Shown: one piece after another, positions 7,501-15,871 of the stretch
Layout of the letters: each line of letters begins with the position of its first letter
Numbering within the stretch: the first letter of the stretch is position 1
Origin: an uncultured Gemmatimonadota bacterium
GTDB taxonomy: Bacteria; Gemmatimonadota; Gemmatimonadetes; Gemmatimonadales; Gemmatimonadaceae
Direction: 5' to 3'
Length of the DNA: 22,127 nt
Assembly: GCA_946480295.1 (NCBI GenBank)
Contig: CAMLIT010000073.1
Span: forward strand, 1 to 22,127
The notes under the pieces: model-generated
Databases searched by the model: none
Told to the model about the DNA's origin: nothing
The model's input: the letters and a program-made list of their open reading frames with translations, nothing else
Position numbers and translations under genes: made by a program

Positions 7501-8058
7501 TCACCGCCCGCGCCATCGCGCCGCGAGCCGCTCGATCTCGCGGATGAATTCCGTCTTTCCAGTGGTGTAGGCGCCGATGTCGCAGCCGCAGCGCGCCACC
7601 AGCTCCCGCTTGAGTGCCGCGTACGCGGCTGCATGCGCCGGAAACGCTCGCAGGTAGTCCCGGAAGTCGAGGTGGCGCTGTATCTCCGGCGAACCGACGG
7701 CGAACGCATGCAGCTGGTGCGTGCGCGCGCCGTCCGGTCCGTTCTTCCGGAAGTAGCGGCGACCGGGGATGCCGAATTCGCCGAGCCCCTCGTAGTCCAG
7801 CGCCGCGAGGCGGCCGGCGCGTGCGTCCAGCGCCTCGAGCGACGGCACGATGCCGAGCATGTCGATCACCGGCTTGGCGACGATGCCCGGGATCGCGGTG
7901 CTGCCGATGTGGTGCACCTCGATCGACATCCCCGCCAGCACCGCGCCGATCGCCGACGCCTCCCGCTCGAACGCCGCGGCCCACGCGGTGCTCGGCGGCG
8001 CGAGCACGATCGCCTCGCCGGGCCTGTACCGCCGTTCGCTGGAAGAGGCATCCGCCAT
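7501..8058 (-). CDS. GrpB family protein (nucleotidyltransferase-fold)
   Basis: A 185-residue cytoplasmic protein. The family signature is clear: HHIGSTAIPGIVAKPVID (49-66), combining a GS dipeptide (52-53) and a downstream Asp66 as in polymerase-beta-like nucleotidyltransferases. Further conserved stretches are FGIPGRRYFRKNG, THQLHAF and the C-terminal DIGAYTTGKTEFIREIE. GrpB proteins are about 170-190 residues long and their substrate is unproven; some are fused to dephospho-CoA kinase. The ATG at 8058 lacks a clear ribosome site, but the frame upstream has no family sequence. It is 32 nt after the GNAT gene on the same strand, so co-transcription is likely. Confidence 0.92.
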   Translation of the reverse strand: MADASSSERRYRPGEAIVLAPPSTAWAAAFEREASAIGAVLAGMSIEVHHIGSTAIPGIVAKPVIDMLGIVPSLEALDARAGRLAALDYEGLGEFGIPGRRYFRKNGPDGARTHQLHAFAVGSPEIQRHLDFRDYLRAFPAHAAAYAALKRELVARCGCDIGAYTTGKTEFIREIERLAARWRGR

Positions 8059-8090
8059 GTGATGCGGGATCGACGGCCGATTCGCGCGGG

Positions 8091-8726
8091 TCACTTGGCT
8101 CCGCCTGCTGTTCCACCCGGACGAGGCTCGGTGCCGCCGTGGCGCGCGAGGCGCGTGGCGAGATGGCGCCGCACGTCCGGCCATTCGGTCGCGAGGATGC
8201 TGTACATCACGCTGTCGCGCACGGTGCCGTCGCGCCGCAGCTGGTGGTGCCGCAGCACGCCGTCGCGGTGCGCGCCCAGCGCCTCGATCGCGCGCTGCGA
8301 GGCGAAGTTGAAGTTGTCGGTGCGCAGCCCGACCACCTGGCACCCGAGCCCCTCGAAGGCGTGCGTGAGCAGCAGCAGCTTGCACGCCGTGTTGACGTGC
8401 GAGCGCTGCCAGCGCCCGGCGTACCACGTCCAGCCGATCTCCACGCGATCGAGCGGCGGCACGATGTCGTGATAGCGCGTCGTGCCGACGATCGTGCCCG
8501 TCCCGAGCTCGCGCACCGCCCACGGGAGCATGTGCCCCGCGTGCTGCCCGGCGAGCGCATCGGCGATGTAGCGCGCGGCCTGCGCGGGCTCCGGCACGGA
8601 GGTGAACCAGAGCTCCCACAGCCGGCCGTCGGCCGCGGCGGCGGCGAGGCCGGGCTCGTGGTCGGTGGTGAGCGGCTCGAGGCGGACGCCGTGGCCTTCG
8701 AGGGTGACGGAAGCGGGTGCGATCAC
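8091..8726 (-). CDS. GNAT family N-acetyltransferase (RimJ/RimL-like)
   Basis: A 211-residue acetyltransferase. The N-terminal LEGHGVRLEPLTTDHEPGL, the central GTTRYHDIVPPLDRVEIGWTW and the acetyl-CoA loop region WQRSHVNTACKLLLLTHAFE (106-125) are typical of the RimJ/RimL branch. They are followed by VVGLRTDNFNFASQRAIEALGAHRDGVLRHH (131-161). The acetyl-CoA loop is atypical (QRSHVN, where Gly-rich sequence is usual), but the subfamily tolerates this. The acceptor may be a protein N-terminus or a small amine; it cannot be read from sequence. Translation probably begins at GTG 8726. It lies 37 nt after the FG-GAP lipoprotein gene and 32 nt before grpB-like, without an obvious promoter between. 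Confidence 0.92.
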   Translation of the reverse strand: MIAPASVTLEGHGVRLEPLTTDHEPGLAAAAADGRLWELWFTSVPEPAQAARYIADALAGQHAGHMLPWAVRELGTGTIVGTTRYHDIVPPLDRVEIGWTWYAGRWQRSHVNTACKLLLLTHAFEGLGCQVVGLRTDNFNFASQRAIEALGAHRDGVLRHHQLRRDGTVRDSVMYSILATEWPDVRRHLATRLARHGGTEPRPGGTAGGAK

Positions 8727-8763
8727 GATGGGTGTGTTGTGCGGGGGTCGTGAAGATGCGCCG

Positions 8764-11031
8764 CTACCGGGCCCGCACGCCAGTCGCGGCCACCACCCCC
8801 TTTCGGAACGGCACCGGCGGCCGGTCGAGCAGCACGGGCGCCTGCCCCTGCACGATGTGGTACGTCGTCCGCACCGCCAGGTTGGCGTACGTGCTCGTGG
8901 ACCGCAGCGAGTCCGGCCACGTGACGCGCACGAGCGGCACCCGCACGGCAGAACCGAGCCCCACGTGCACCTCCAGCGGTCCGGAGCCGAACGAGCCCCC
9001 CGTGCCGACGGTCCGCCAGATCGTGCGCGTCCGTCCCGACGAATCCGCGGCCACGACCTCCACGCGCGCGCCGATCGCCGAACGGTTCGCGGTGCGCCCC
9101 TCCAGCTCCAACGTGATCCACGCGCGCCCCGGCCACCCGGGGTTCTCGAACAGCACGCTCGTCGCGACGTCGCCGGTGTACGCGCCGCCCATCACCGCGA
9201 ACACGTCCTCGTCGCCATCGCGGTCGAGATCCGCGAACGCGGTGCCGTGACCCTTCTGCAGGTGCCCGAAGCCCCCCTCGACGGTGACCTCCTCGAATCG
9301 CCTGCCGTCGACGTTGTGGAACATGCGGTTCGGGATGATCGACCGCAGGTCGGGGTTGCCGGTGCCGAGGTAGAAGTCGAGCCAGCCGTCGTTGTCGAGG
9401 TCCCCGAAGTTGCTCCCCATCGCGTAGATCGCCCGGTCCGCGAGCCCGACCTGCGCCGTCATGTCCTCGAAGGTGCCGTCGTGCCGGTTGCGATAGAGGT
9501 GCGCGTGCTCGAACGTCGCCGGCCCACTGTCCGGCTTCGCCTGCGCCAGGCCGAGATACTCGCGCGCGACCGCCTCGTCGAGCGGGACGCGGTTGTCGTA
9601 GCTCAGGACGAGCAGGTCCTCCCAGCCGTCGTTGTCGTAGTCGAAGAACCACGCCGGGAACGAGTAGATCGGCTGCTGCACCCCCGCCTTCGCCGCGACC
9701 TCCTCGAAGCGCCACGAGTCGATCGACTTCCCGCCGCGATTGAGGTACAGCCGGTTCGGCTTGCCGAAGATGGAAACGTACAGGTCGGGAAGGCCGTCGT
9801 TGTTCACGTCGCCCCAGGCGACGCCCTTCACGAAGGCGTCCACGTCGATCCCGACCCGGTGCGACACCTCCGTGAAGGTGCCGTCGCGATTGTTGAGGTA
9901 GAGTGCCGAGCGATGCGTCCCCCACCCGAGACCCGTCCCCGACTCGTTCCCGACGAACAGGTCGAGCCAGCCGTCGCGGTTGAAGTCGGCCCACGCCGCC
10001 GTCTGCGTCGGGTGCAGCGCCCCGAGGCCCGCGGCGAAGGTCACGTCCTCGAAGCGTCCGTTCCCGCGGTTGTGCAGCAGCGAGCTGGGAAAGTTGCCGC
10101 CGTCGCCGAGCCAGCCGCCGCGCGTGATGAAGACGTCCTCGTATCCGTCGTTGTCGTAGTCGGCGTGCACGCAGTTCGGCCCGCCGACGATCCCCTTCAG
10201 CCCCGCCTGCTTCGCGCGGTCGGCGTAGCCGCCGTGGCCGTCGGCGACGAGGAAGTGCACGGGCTCGTTCAGCCCCCACGATGTCGTGAAGAGGTCGAGC
10301 AGCCCGTCGCGGTCGAAGTCCGCGACACAGAGCCCGCCCGCCAGTCCGGTGATGTCGGCGCCGACGTCGTGGGCGATGTCGACGAACAGCGGAAAGCGCG
10401 CGCCCGGCTTGCGCGCGAGCCCCGGGATGAGGTACGGCTTCGGCACGAGCGACGGATAGCCGCCGATCGCCATGTACGCGATGTTGAGCAGCCAGCGCGA
10501 GCCGAGGTCGTTCGGGAAGGCCTGGAGGATGCGTTCGTAGACCGCGATCGCCGCGCGTGCGCCCTCCTGCTGCGTGTGGTGCAGCTCGCCGAGGATGCAG
10601 ACGCTCGTGTTCGGGTGCAGGTTGCAGTTCTCCTGCTCTCCGAGACGCAGGTACGCGAGCCCCAGCAGCTCGAAGAACGGCTCGTACTCCGGCGTCCTCG
10701 GGTCGGGGCTCAGTCCAGTCGTGCGGCGGATGTCCTCGAGCTGGGTGATCGCGTCGCGCGTCTGCCCCGCGAGGAGGAGCTGCCGAGCGAGCTCGAACTG
10801 CGCCTGGACCGACGGCGCCCCGCCGTGCTCGAAGAAGCTCGCCTGCATCGCGGTCGCCCGCTCGCGATTCAGGAACTCGTATCGCCCGGCGTTGGCGACC
10901 GCCACCGCGTTGAGCCGCGCCAGGGTGTCGGCCATCGCCCGCGTGCCGTCCTCCACGACGCGGCGGTGCCTGCCGCAGCCGAGCGAGCCGACGGTGAGCA
11001 CGACCGCGAGCGCGACGCCGAGCCGTCTCAT
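8764..11031 (-). CDS. FG-GAP/VCBS repeat lipoprotein with C-terminal ASPIC/UnbV domain (CRTAC1-like)
   Basis: A 755-residue exported protein. The leader ends in GSLGC, so Cys19 is the likely lipid anchor. Residues 75-190 are helical and TPR-like. They are followed by a seven-bladed integrin-type beta-propeller with calcium-binding loops of the DxDxDGxxD type at 238-247, 291-300, 349-358, 408-417, 464-473, 544-553 and 601-610. Residues 650-730 form the ASPIC/UnbV module (SAIGARVEV...VRVTWPDS). Such proteins are surface or periplasmic binding proteins, often near TonB/SusD-type systems; the ligand is unknown. A Cys pair (136, 145) lies in the conserved ENCNLHPNTSVCIL segment. The start is 10 nt after the SGNH hydrolase stop, which indicates a shared transcript. 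Confidence 0.92.
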   Translation of the reverse strand: MRRLGVALAVVLTVGSLGCGRHRRVVEDGTRAMADTLARLNAVAVANAGRYEFLNRERATAMQASFFEHGGAPSVQAQFELARQLLLAGQTRDAITQLEDIRRTTGLSPDPRTPEYEPFFELLGLAYLRLGEQENCNLHPNTSVCILGELHHTQQEGARAAIAVYERILQAFPNDLGSRWLLNIAYMAIGGYPSLVPKPYLIPGLARKPGARFPLFVDIAHDVGADITGLAGGLCVADFDRDGLLDLFTTSWGLNEPVHFLVADGHGGYADRAKQAGLKGIVGGPNCVHADYDNDGYEDVFITRGGWLGDGGNFPSSLLHNRGNGRFEDVTFAAGLGALHPTQTAAWADFNRDGWLDLFVGNESGTGLGWGTHRSALYLNNRDGTFTEVSHRVGIDVDAFVKGVAWGDVNNDGLPDLYVSIFGKPNRLYLNRGGKSIDSWRFEEVAAKAGVQQPIYSFPAWFFDYDNDGWEDLLVLSYDNRVPLDEAVAREYLGLAQAKPDSGPATFEHAHLYRNRHDGTFEDMTAQVGLADRAIYAMGSNFGDLDNDGWLDFYLGTGNPDLRSIIPNRMFHNVDGRRFEEVTVEGGFGHLQKGHGTAFADLDRDGDEDVFAVMGGAYTGDVATSVLFENPGWPGRAWITLELEGRTANRSAIGARVEVVAADSSGRTRTIWRTVGTGGSFGSGPLEVHVGLGSAVRVPLVRVTWPDSLRSTSTYANLAVRTTYHIVQGQAPVLLDRPPVPFRKGVVAATGVRAR

Positions 11032-11041
11032 GTACAGCGCC

Positions 11042-11743
11042 TCAGTGGACGAGGGGCGCGAGGCGCGTGCGCCAGAGCGCGTAGCCCGCGCGCGTCATGT
11101 GGAGGCTGTCGGCCCGGAAGAGCTCCGGCCGCGGATGGCCGTTGGCGCCGAGCATCGGCGTGAACACGTCGACGTAGGCGGCGAGGCTGTCGTGCGCGAT
11201 CGCCTGGGCGATGAGCGCGTTCGCCGCCCGCATCTGCGGCGCGAGCGCCCACCGGCTCGGGCTCGGCTTGATCGACACGAAGACGATCCGCGTCGACGGC
11301 AGCGTCCGGCGCACGTCGCGCACGAACTCGAGGTAGTCGGCGAGCACCTGCTCGGGCGAGTGCCCCGCCGCGATGTCGTTGTCGCCCGCGTAGAGCACGA
11401 TGAGCCGCGGCCGATAGGGGAAGACGATGCGCGGCGCGAACCAGGTGACGTCCGGGATCGTCGAGCCGCCGAAGCCGCGATTGAGCACCGGCTCGCCAGG
11501 AAAGTCCGCGGCGAGGTCGCTCCAGAAGCGGATCGACGAGCTGCCGGTGAAGACGATCCCGCCCGGCGCCGGCTTGTGCCCGCGGTCGGCGTCCTCGAAC
11601 GCCTCGATCTCCGGCTCGAACGCGGCGGCCGTGGCCGGGGGCCGGAGGATCAGCGTCGGGGCGGGACCCGGCGCGGGATGCACGCACGCCGCGGGGGCGA
11701 CGAGGAGGACGAACAGGGAGTACTTCAGCAGTCGCGGAATCAT
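11042..11743 (-). CDS. SGNH/GDSL hydrolase, probable lipoprotein
   Basis: A 233-residue esterase or lipase of the SGNH fold. Block I is FTGSSSIRFW (nucleophile probably Ser69, with the usual Asp of GDS replaced by Ser68, as in many family members). Block II is NRGFGGSTIPD, block III is YAGDNDI with Asn122, and block V is DSLHMTRAGY with Asp212 and His215, so the catalytic set is complete. The leader MIPRLLKYSLFVLLVAPAAC suggests lipidation at Cys20, although Pro at -3 is unusual, so a plain signal peptide is possible. The family deacylates polysaccharides or lipids. Immediate coupling to the FG-GAP lipoprotein (10 nt) suggests joint work on a surface glycan, which is inference. The ribosome site is weak. 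Confidence 0.9.
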   Translation of the reverse strand: MIPRLLKYSLFVLLVAPAACVHPAPGPAPTLILRPPATAAAFEPEIEAFEDADRGHKPAPGGIVFTGSSSIRFWSDLAADFPGEPVLNRGFGGSTIPDVTWFAPRIVFPYRPRLIVLYAGDNDIAAGHSPEQVLADYLEFVRDVRRTLPSTRIVFVSIKPSPSRWALAPQMRAANALIAQAIAHDSLAAYVDVFTPMLGANGHPRPELFRADSLHMTRAGYALWRTRLAPLVH

Positions 11744-11898
11744 CTTGGGCGAGGTCGAGTGTCGTCGGGCCGTGCGCCGCCGGCCGGCAGTTCACTCGTC
11801 GCGATGCTCATCCATCGGCTGCATACCCGGCCGGCGGCGCCGAGCGACTGGGACACGGGAGGGCGGGACGGGACGCCGGCCGGTGCTCCCGGCGCCAC

Positions 11899-11963
11899 GC
11901 TCAGTATGCACCCGGGGCGCGCGGACGGCAACCGCGGGGCGCCCTGGCGTGCACTCGTTAGGC
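11899..11963 (-). other. Imperfect hairpin with attC-like ends, downstream of the DUF5107 gene
   Basis: Read on the minus strand, the element begins GCCTAAC (11963-11957), a match to the integron attC R-box RYYYAAC, 14 nt after the DUF5107 gene stop. It ends ACTGAGC (11905-11899), matching GTTRRRY at 5 of 7. Between them TGCAC pairs with GTGCA, CC with GG, GGG with CCC, CG with CG, and CGCGG with CCGCG around loop TTGCCGT. Small bulges occur, mostly on one side. This layout of a folded stem with extrahelical bases resembles attC. It could equally be a hairpin terminator lacking a U-tract. No integrase or cassette array is visible. Confidence 0.3.
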
Positions 11964-11977
11964 GCCGGCGCCCCCGA

Positions 11978-14900
11978 TCATCGCGCCGTGGACGCCGCGA
12001 CCCGCCGCCACGCCGCGAGCACGCGCCCGTCCACCCCGGTCGTCACCGGCACCAGCGAGGACTCCTGGAGCACCGTCGCGGTCGCGCGCTGCCCCAGCCG
12101 CTCCAGCGACCAGGCGCGCAGCACGTCGCTCGCCGTGCCGGTGTGCCTCGTGTCCGCCGCGAGCCACCGCCAGATCCGCTCGGCCGCATCGCGCCGCCCG
12201 CGCCCCTCCAGGATCGACGCCGACAGCCAGTCCTCCAGCCGCTCGTCGACGTCCGCCTCGTATGGCTTCCCCTCGCCGAGGCGCTCCGGCCACTCCCGCG
12301 CCGCCGCGACGAGCGCCGCCGCGGACTGCCAGCGGCGCGCCGCCATGGCCTCCACCGCCAGCATGAGCTTCGCCTCGCGGTAGAGCGCGTGCGCCTCGCT
12401 GGCCCCCTCGCGGGGCAGCACGTCCAGTCGAGCGAGCGCGGAGTCCGCCTCGCCGAAGCGCGCCGCGGCGACGAGCGCCTTCGCGAACGTCAGGCCGAGG
12501 ATCTCGTTCCCCGGAAAGCGCGCGTGATAGCCCCGCGCGACGCCGAGCGCGTACGACGTGTCGCCCGACGCCAGCGCCTGCTCCACGAGCAGCTCGCCGT
12601 ATCGCCACTCGCCGCCGTCGAGCTGCGACGCCCGCTCCAGATCGCGCCGCGCCTCGGCCGCCGCGCGCCCGGGAAGCGCCGCGCGAGCGGCGTAGAACGG
12701 CGCGAACGCCGGCGCGTTGCCGAGCGAGGTGAGCAGCGAATCGGCCTCGCGCGTGCGTCCGACGCCCCAGAGCGTCAGCGCGAGGTAGTAGCGCGGCGCC
12801 CACGACCCCGACGCGCGCACGGCCGCCTGCAGCACCGGTACCATCTCCGTGCGGAAGGGGAAGACGAAGCGCGGCGAGAGGCGGTCGGCGCGCTGGATCA
12901 GGGCGCGCGTCCCGCCCGAGTCGCCGAGGAACGCGCGCCAGTAGAGCGCCGCGGGCTGGTCGCCGACCGCCGCGAGGAGCGCGTTCGCGATCCTCACCTC
13001 GCCGACGTCCGCATACCAGGCGGCGAGCTCGAACAGCACCTGCTCCGGCAGCTCGGCGCGGATGCCGCGCCGGAGCGCCGTGCCGAACGAGGGATCGCGG
13101 GCCGCCACGAGGCGCTCGAGTCGGGCCTGATGGCTCAGCGGATCGAGCGTCTCGAGCCGATCGAGGAGCCGCGCGTGCTCGGCCCGATCGCCCCGCCGGC
13201 GCGCGACGACCATCGCCACGCCGAGGGCATCCAGGTTCCCGCCCTCGGCGCCGAGCGCCTTGCGCGCGTACGTGTCGGCGGCGGACAGCCGACCTTCGGC
13301 GAGGGCCAGCCGGGCGAGCTCCGTCCAGGCGGCGCCACGCGTCTCCGGCGAGAGGGCCGCCACCTCGAAGCCGTCCTTCGCGTCGGCCATGCGTCCGAGC
13401 CGCCGGGAGGCCAGCCCGTAGTAGTAGTTCGCCCACGCGTCATACGTGTCGACGCTCAGCGCCTTGAGCGTCAGGCGCCGTGCCTCGTCGTACTCCGCGG
13501 CGCGGATCGCGAGCTGCGCGCGGTCCATCAGGGCGGGCACGAACCAGGGGTCGCGCGCGAGCGCGCTGTCGAGCGACGCGGCGGCCTTCGCGTACTCGCG
13601 CTGCCGCAGCCATTCCTTCCCCTGCACGTAGAGCCCGTAGGCCGAGTGCCAATCGAATCCGGCCGGCGAGTCGAGCGGCCGAGCCAGGGTGTCCGCGCCG
13701 GGATCGGCGACGTAGTCGAGCAGGTGGTCGCCGAGCGTGACGCGGACGGAGTCGCGGGCGATCCCGTGGAGCGGGATCGTCGCGGTGAACAGCTCGAGGG
13801 GGCGGCGCCTGACGAGCGCGCGATACAGCGTCCGCGTCCCCGCCGTCACCCGCAGCGTATCGGAGAGCGCGACCGTCGGCGACAGCGCGACGGCGATCGC
13901 GTCGCCATGCGGCACGACGTTCAGCGCACCGACCCGGCTCGCCGCGACGATGCCCCCCGTCCCGGCGACCGGATACCAGTACTCCGTCCACGCGTCCGCG
14001 ACGTGCGGCGCGAAGCCCAGGTGCTTGAACGGCGTCAGCGTGCTCGCTTCCGCCGACTGGTTGAACAGCCGCCCGGACTGGATCTCCGCGTACTGGCCGT
14101 CGCTGTCGGTGAGGAGCTGCTCCCAGATCATCCCCTGCCGCGACAGCCCCCAGATCCAGATCTTCCTGCCGAGCTTCTCGTCGCGCGGCGCGTAGCGCAC
14201 CATCCCGAAGTCGTCGTCGTGCCAGTACGCGCCGAAGAAGTCCGTCTCCCGGCCGAAGACGTGATACGACTTGTAGCCGCCGAAGTCGTTGTTCCGGTAC
14301 CAGGAGATGTCGCGCCCCTCGACGTCGACCGGCCACGGCCCGTGCTCGCCCGCGTGCCCGAGGTGGCTCGTGCCGGGAAACACGAACTGCAGGTTGCCGG
14401 CGACCTTGATGCCGGCGTTCATCCAGCTGTAGTACGGCTGCTCGAGCGGCGACGCGTTGTACCAGAACGACGTGGTGCTGAACATCGCGTCGTCCCGCCC
14501 GAGCCGGATCTCGATCCGCCACGGCGTGCGGGTCAGCAGGTCGAGCGCGCCGATGATGCAGCTGACGCTCCCGTCCGCGTTGGTCCGCGTGACGTAATCC
14601 ACCGGCGTCGCGACGTTCGGCGTGTGGCCGATGATGCCGTAGTTGGCCTCGATCCCGCCGCTGGTCCACGGCCCCCGCATCGCGACGTCCCGAAACTTCA
14701 CCGTGTGGTTGAAGTAGATGAACGACCGCCCCGAGCGCCTGTCCACCGCGCTCCAGATCTTGCCGCCGATCTCCGGGAGGATCATCACCCGCACGTACGC
14801 GTTCTCCAGCTCGACCACCTTCCACGCCCGCGGCTCGGCGCGATGCGTGAAGCCGTCGAAGCGGAAGTACGGGTAGATGCGTCCGACGACGGGGATCGGG

Positions 14901-15037
14901 TTCGGATCGCTGAACGGGTACGTCGGGAAGACGCGCCGATACTCGCGCACCGTCGCGCGCGGCGCCTGCGCCGGCTGCGCGGCGGCGGACATGGCGAGAC
15001 ACGACGCGAGCGCGATGGCGATGCCGGCTCTGGGCAT
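11978..15037 (-). CDS. Exported DUF5107 plus tetratricopeptide repeat protein
   Basis: A 1019-residue protein with a signal peptide (1-20, cleavage near SAAAQ). Residues about 30-450 match DUF5107, a galactose-mutarotase-like beta-sandwich found in carbohydrate-related loci. Visible conserved stretches are RIYPYFRFDGF, ENAYVRVMILPEIGGKIW, GPWTSGGIEANYGIIGHTPN, YYSWMNAGIK and WIWGLSRQGMIWEQLLTD, then YAEIQSGRLFNQSAEASTLTPFKHLGFAPH. From about 480 to the end come TPR-type helical hairpins (for example EWLRQREYAKAAASLDSALARDP and YDEARRLTLKAL). Length and order match other DUF5107-TPR proteins. A role in sensing or processing extracellular glycan is inferred only from the fold and neighbours. 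The start at 15037 gives a proper signal peptide; the open frame extends upstream without protein-like sequence. Confidence 0.9.
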   Translation of the reverse strand: MPRAGIAIALASCLAMSAAAQPAQAPRATVREYRRVFPTYPFSDPNPIPVVGRIYPYFRFDGFTHRAEPRAWKVVELENAYVRVMILPEIGGKIWSAVDRRSGRSFIYFNHTVKFRDVAMRGPWTSGGIEANYGIIGHTPNVATPVDYVTRTNADGSVSCIIGALDLLTRTPWRIEIRLGRDDAMFSTTSFWYNASPLEQPYYSWMNAGIKVAGNLQFVFPGTSHLGHAGEHGPWPVDVEGRDISWYRNNDFGGYKSYHVFGRETDFFGAYWHDDDFGMVRYAPRDEKLGRKIWIWGLSRQGMIWEQLLTDSDGQYAEIQSGRLFNQSAEASTLTPFKHLGFAPHVADAWTEYWYPVAGTGGIVAASRVGALNVVPHGDAIAVALSPTVALSDTLRVTAGTRTLYRALVRRRPLELFTATIPLHGIARDSVRVTLGDHLLDYVADPGADTLARPLDSPAGFDWHSAYGLYVQGKEWLRQREYAKAAASLDSALARDPWFVPALMDRAQLAIRAAEYDEARRLTLKALSVDTYDAWANYYYGLASRRLGRMADAKDGFEVAALSPETRGAAWTELARLALAEGRLSAADTYARKALGAEGGNLDALGVAMVVARRRGDRAEHARLLDRLETLDPLSHQARLERLVAARDPSFGTALRRGIRAELPEQVLFELAAWYADVGEVRIANALLAAVGDQPAALYWRAFLGDSGGTRALIQRADRLSPRFVFPFRTEMVPVLQAAVRASGSWAPRYYLALTLWGVGRTREADSLLTSLGNAPAFAPFYAARAALPGRAAAEARRDLERASQLDGGEWRYGELLVEQALASGDTSYALGVARGYHARFPGNEILGLTFAKALVAAARFGEADSALARLDVLPREGASEAHALYREAKLMLAVEAMAARRWQSAAALVAAAREWPERLGEGKPYEADVDERLEDWLSASILEGRGRRDAAERIWRWLAADTRHTGTASDVLRAWSLERLGQRATATVLQESSLVPVTTGVDGRVLAAWRRVAASTAR

Positions 15038-15090
15038 GGGATCCAAGCGTGAGAGGTCTCGTGCAGCCGCCGGACGCTCGCCGGGTGCGC

Positions 15091-15106
15091 CGGGGCGCTC
15101 GCCCCG
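15091..15106 (-). terminator. Short GC hairpin between the DUF2238 and DUF5107 genes
   Basis: CGGGGC (15091-15096) and GCCCCG (15101-15106) form a perfect 6-bp stem with a 4-nt loop, 20 nt beyond the DUF2238 stop. No T-run follows on the minus strand, so termination would be weak or Rho-assisted. Confidence 0.25.
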
Positions 15107-15126
15107 ACGGGCCCCGACCGCCCTCG

Positions 15127-15768
15127 TCAGGCGGCGATCCTGCGCGCTCCCCCGGCGCGGGCGCGCACGACGAGGAAGAGGAGCACCGAGAGGACGGCGC
15201 CGATCGTGTCCATGAACATGTCCTTCTGCGCGTCCCACACGTCGCCCTGGCTCCCGAGGAAGTTGGCGCCCGCCTGCGCGTTCCCGCCGTACGCCGCGTA
15301 CGCCCACTCGAGCAGCTCGTACGACATCGCGACGAAGGCGATCGCGAACACGGCGAACAGGCACGCGAGCGTGCGGCTCATCTTCCGGCGCTCCAGGAGG
15401 TACTCGAGGATGCCGAAGGCGAAGAACCCGACGGTGAAGTGCCCCACCCGGTCGTACATGTTGCGCTGGAAGCCGAAGAGCCGGTCGAACCAGCCGAAGG
15501 GCACGCGCTCGAACGTGTAGTGCCCGCCGACCGTGTGCCAGTACGGGAGCACGGCCATGAGCACGTAGGCGAGCGGCGAGAAGCGCACGCCGCGCAGGTA
15601 GAGGACGACGAGCGTGACGACGACGCCGACGATGGGAACGTTCTCCACCCACCACGTCGTGCGGTCGTACGGACCGATGGCGCCCCAGACGAAGAGCCCG
15701 AGGTAGCCGGCGAGGAGGATCGCGGGGGTGAGGCGATCGGCGGGCGAGCGTGGGGCGGGATCAGTCAT
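15127..15768 (-). CDS. DUF2238 (YjdF-like) integral membrane protein
   Basis: A 213-residue inner-membrane protein with about six helices (roughly 15-32, 45-59, 65-80, 110-126, 134-152, 186-203). Diagnostic DUF2238 stretches are present: LPYWHTVGGHYTFERVPFGW (74-93), NMYDRVGHFTVGFF (103-116), SYELLEWAYAAYGG (149-162) and LGSQGDVWDAQKDMFMDTIGA (171-191). Conserved polar residues inside the membrane (H78, H83, D106, H110, E151, D177, D180) suggest an enzymatic or transport site, but no member is functionally characterised as far as I know. The length matches E. coli YjdF. It is 89 nt upstream of the DUF5107 gene on the same strand; no functional link between them is known. Confidence 0.93.
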   Translation of the reverse strand: MTDPAPRSPADRLTPAILLAGYLGLFVWGAIGPYDRTTWWVENVPIVGVVVTLVVLYLRGVRFSPLAYVLMAVLPYWHTVGGHYTFERVPFGWFDRLFGFQRNMYDRVGHFTVGFFAFGILEYLLERRKMSRTLACLFAVFAIAFVAMSYELLEWAYAAYGGNAQAGANFLGSQGDVWDAQKDMFMDTIGAVLSVLLFLVVRARAGGARRIAA

Positions 15769-15871
15769 GGGCCAGGGAGGCGGGGAGAGGACCGGGAGCG
15801 CCCGACGCTGAAACAGTGCGCCGCGGTGCGGCGCGCCGCAATCCTCCCTTGCTGCGCGTCCGACCCGCGCC

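Noticed and set aside
8602..11163. 853-codon plus-strand open frame opposite the FG-GAP lipoprotein
   Set aside because: It is the complement of repeated calcium-loop codons. The minus-strand reading shows seven FG-GAP motifs and a UnbV domain.
11740..11931. 63-codon minus-strand ORF upstream of the SGNH gene
   Set aside because: It is Pro/Arg/Ser-rich without hydrophobic or domain pattern, overlaps the attC-like hairpin and the SGNH start, and has no ribosome site. I treat 11744-11977 as non-coding.
10574..15052. 1492-codon plus-strand open frame opposite the DUF5107, SGNH and FG-GAP genes
   Set aside because: Stops are rare in this frame because of high GC. The product is low-complexity Arg-rich sequence, whereas the minus strand encodes recognisable domains with signal peptides.
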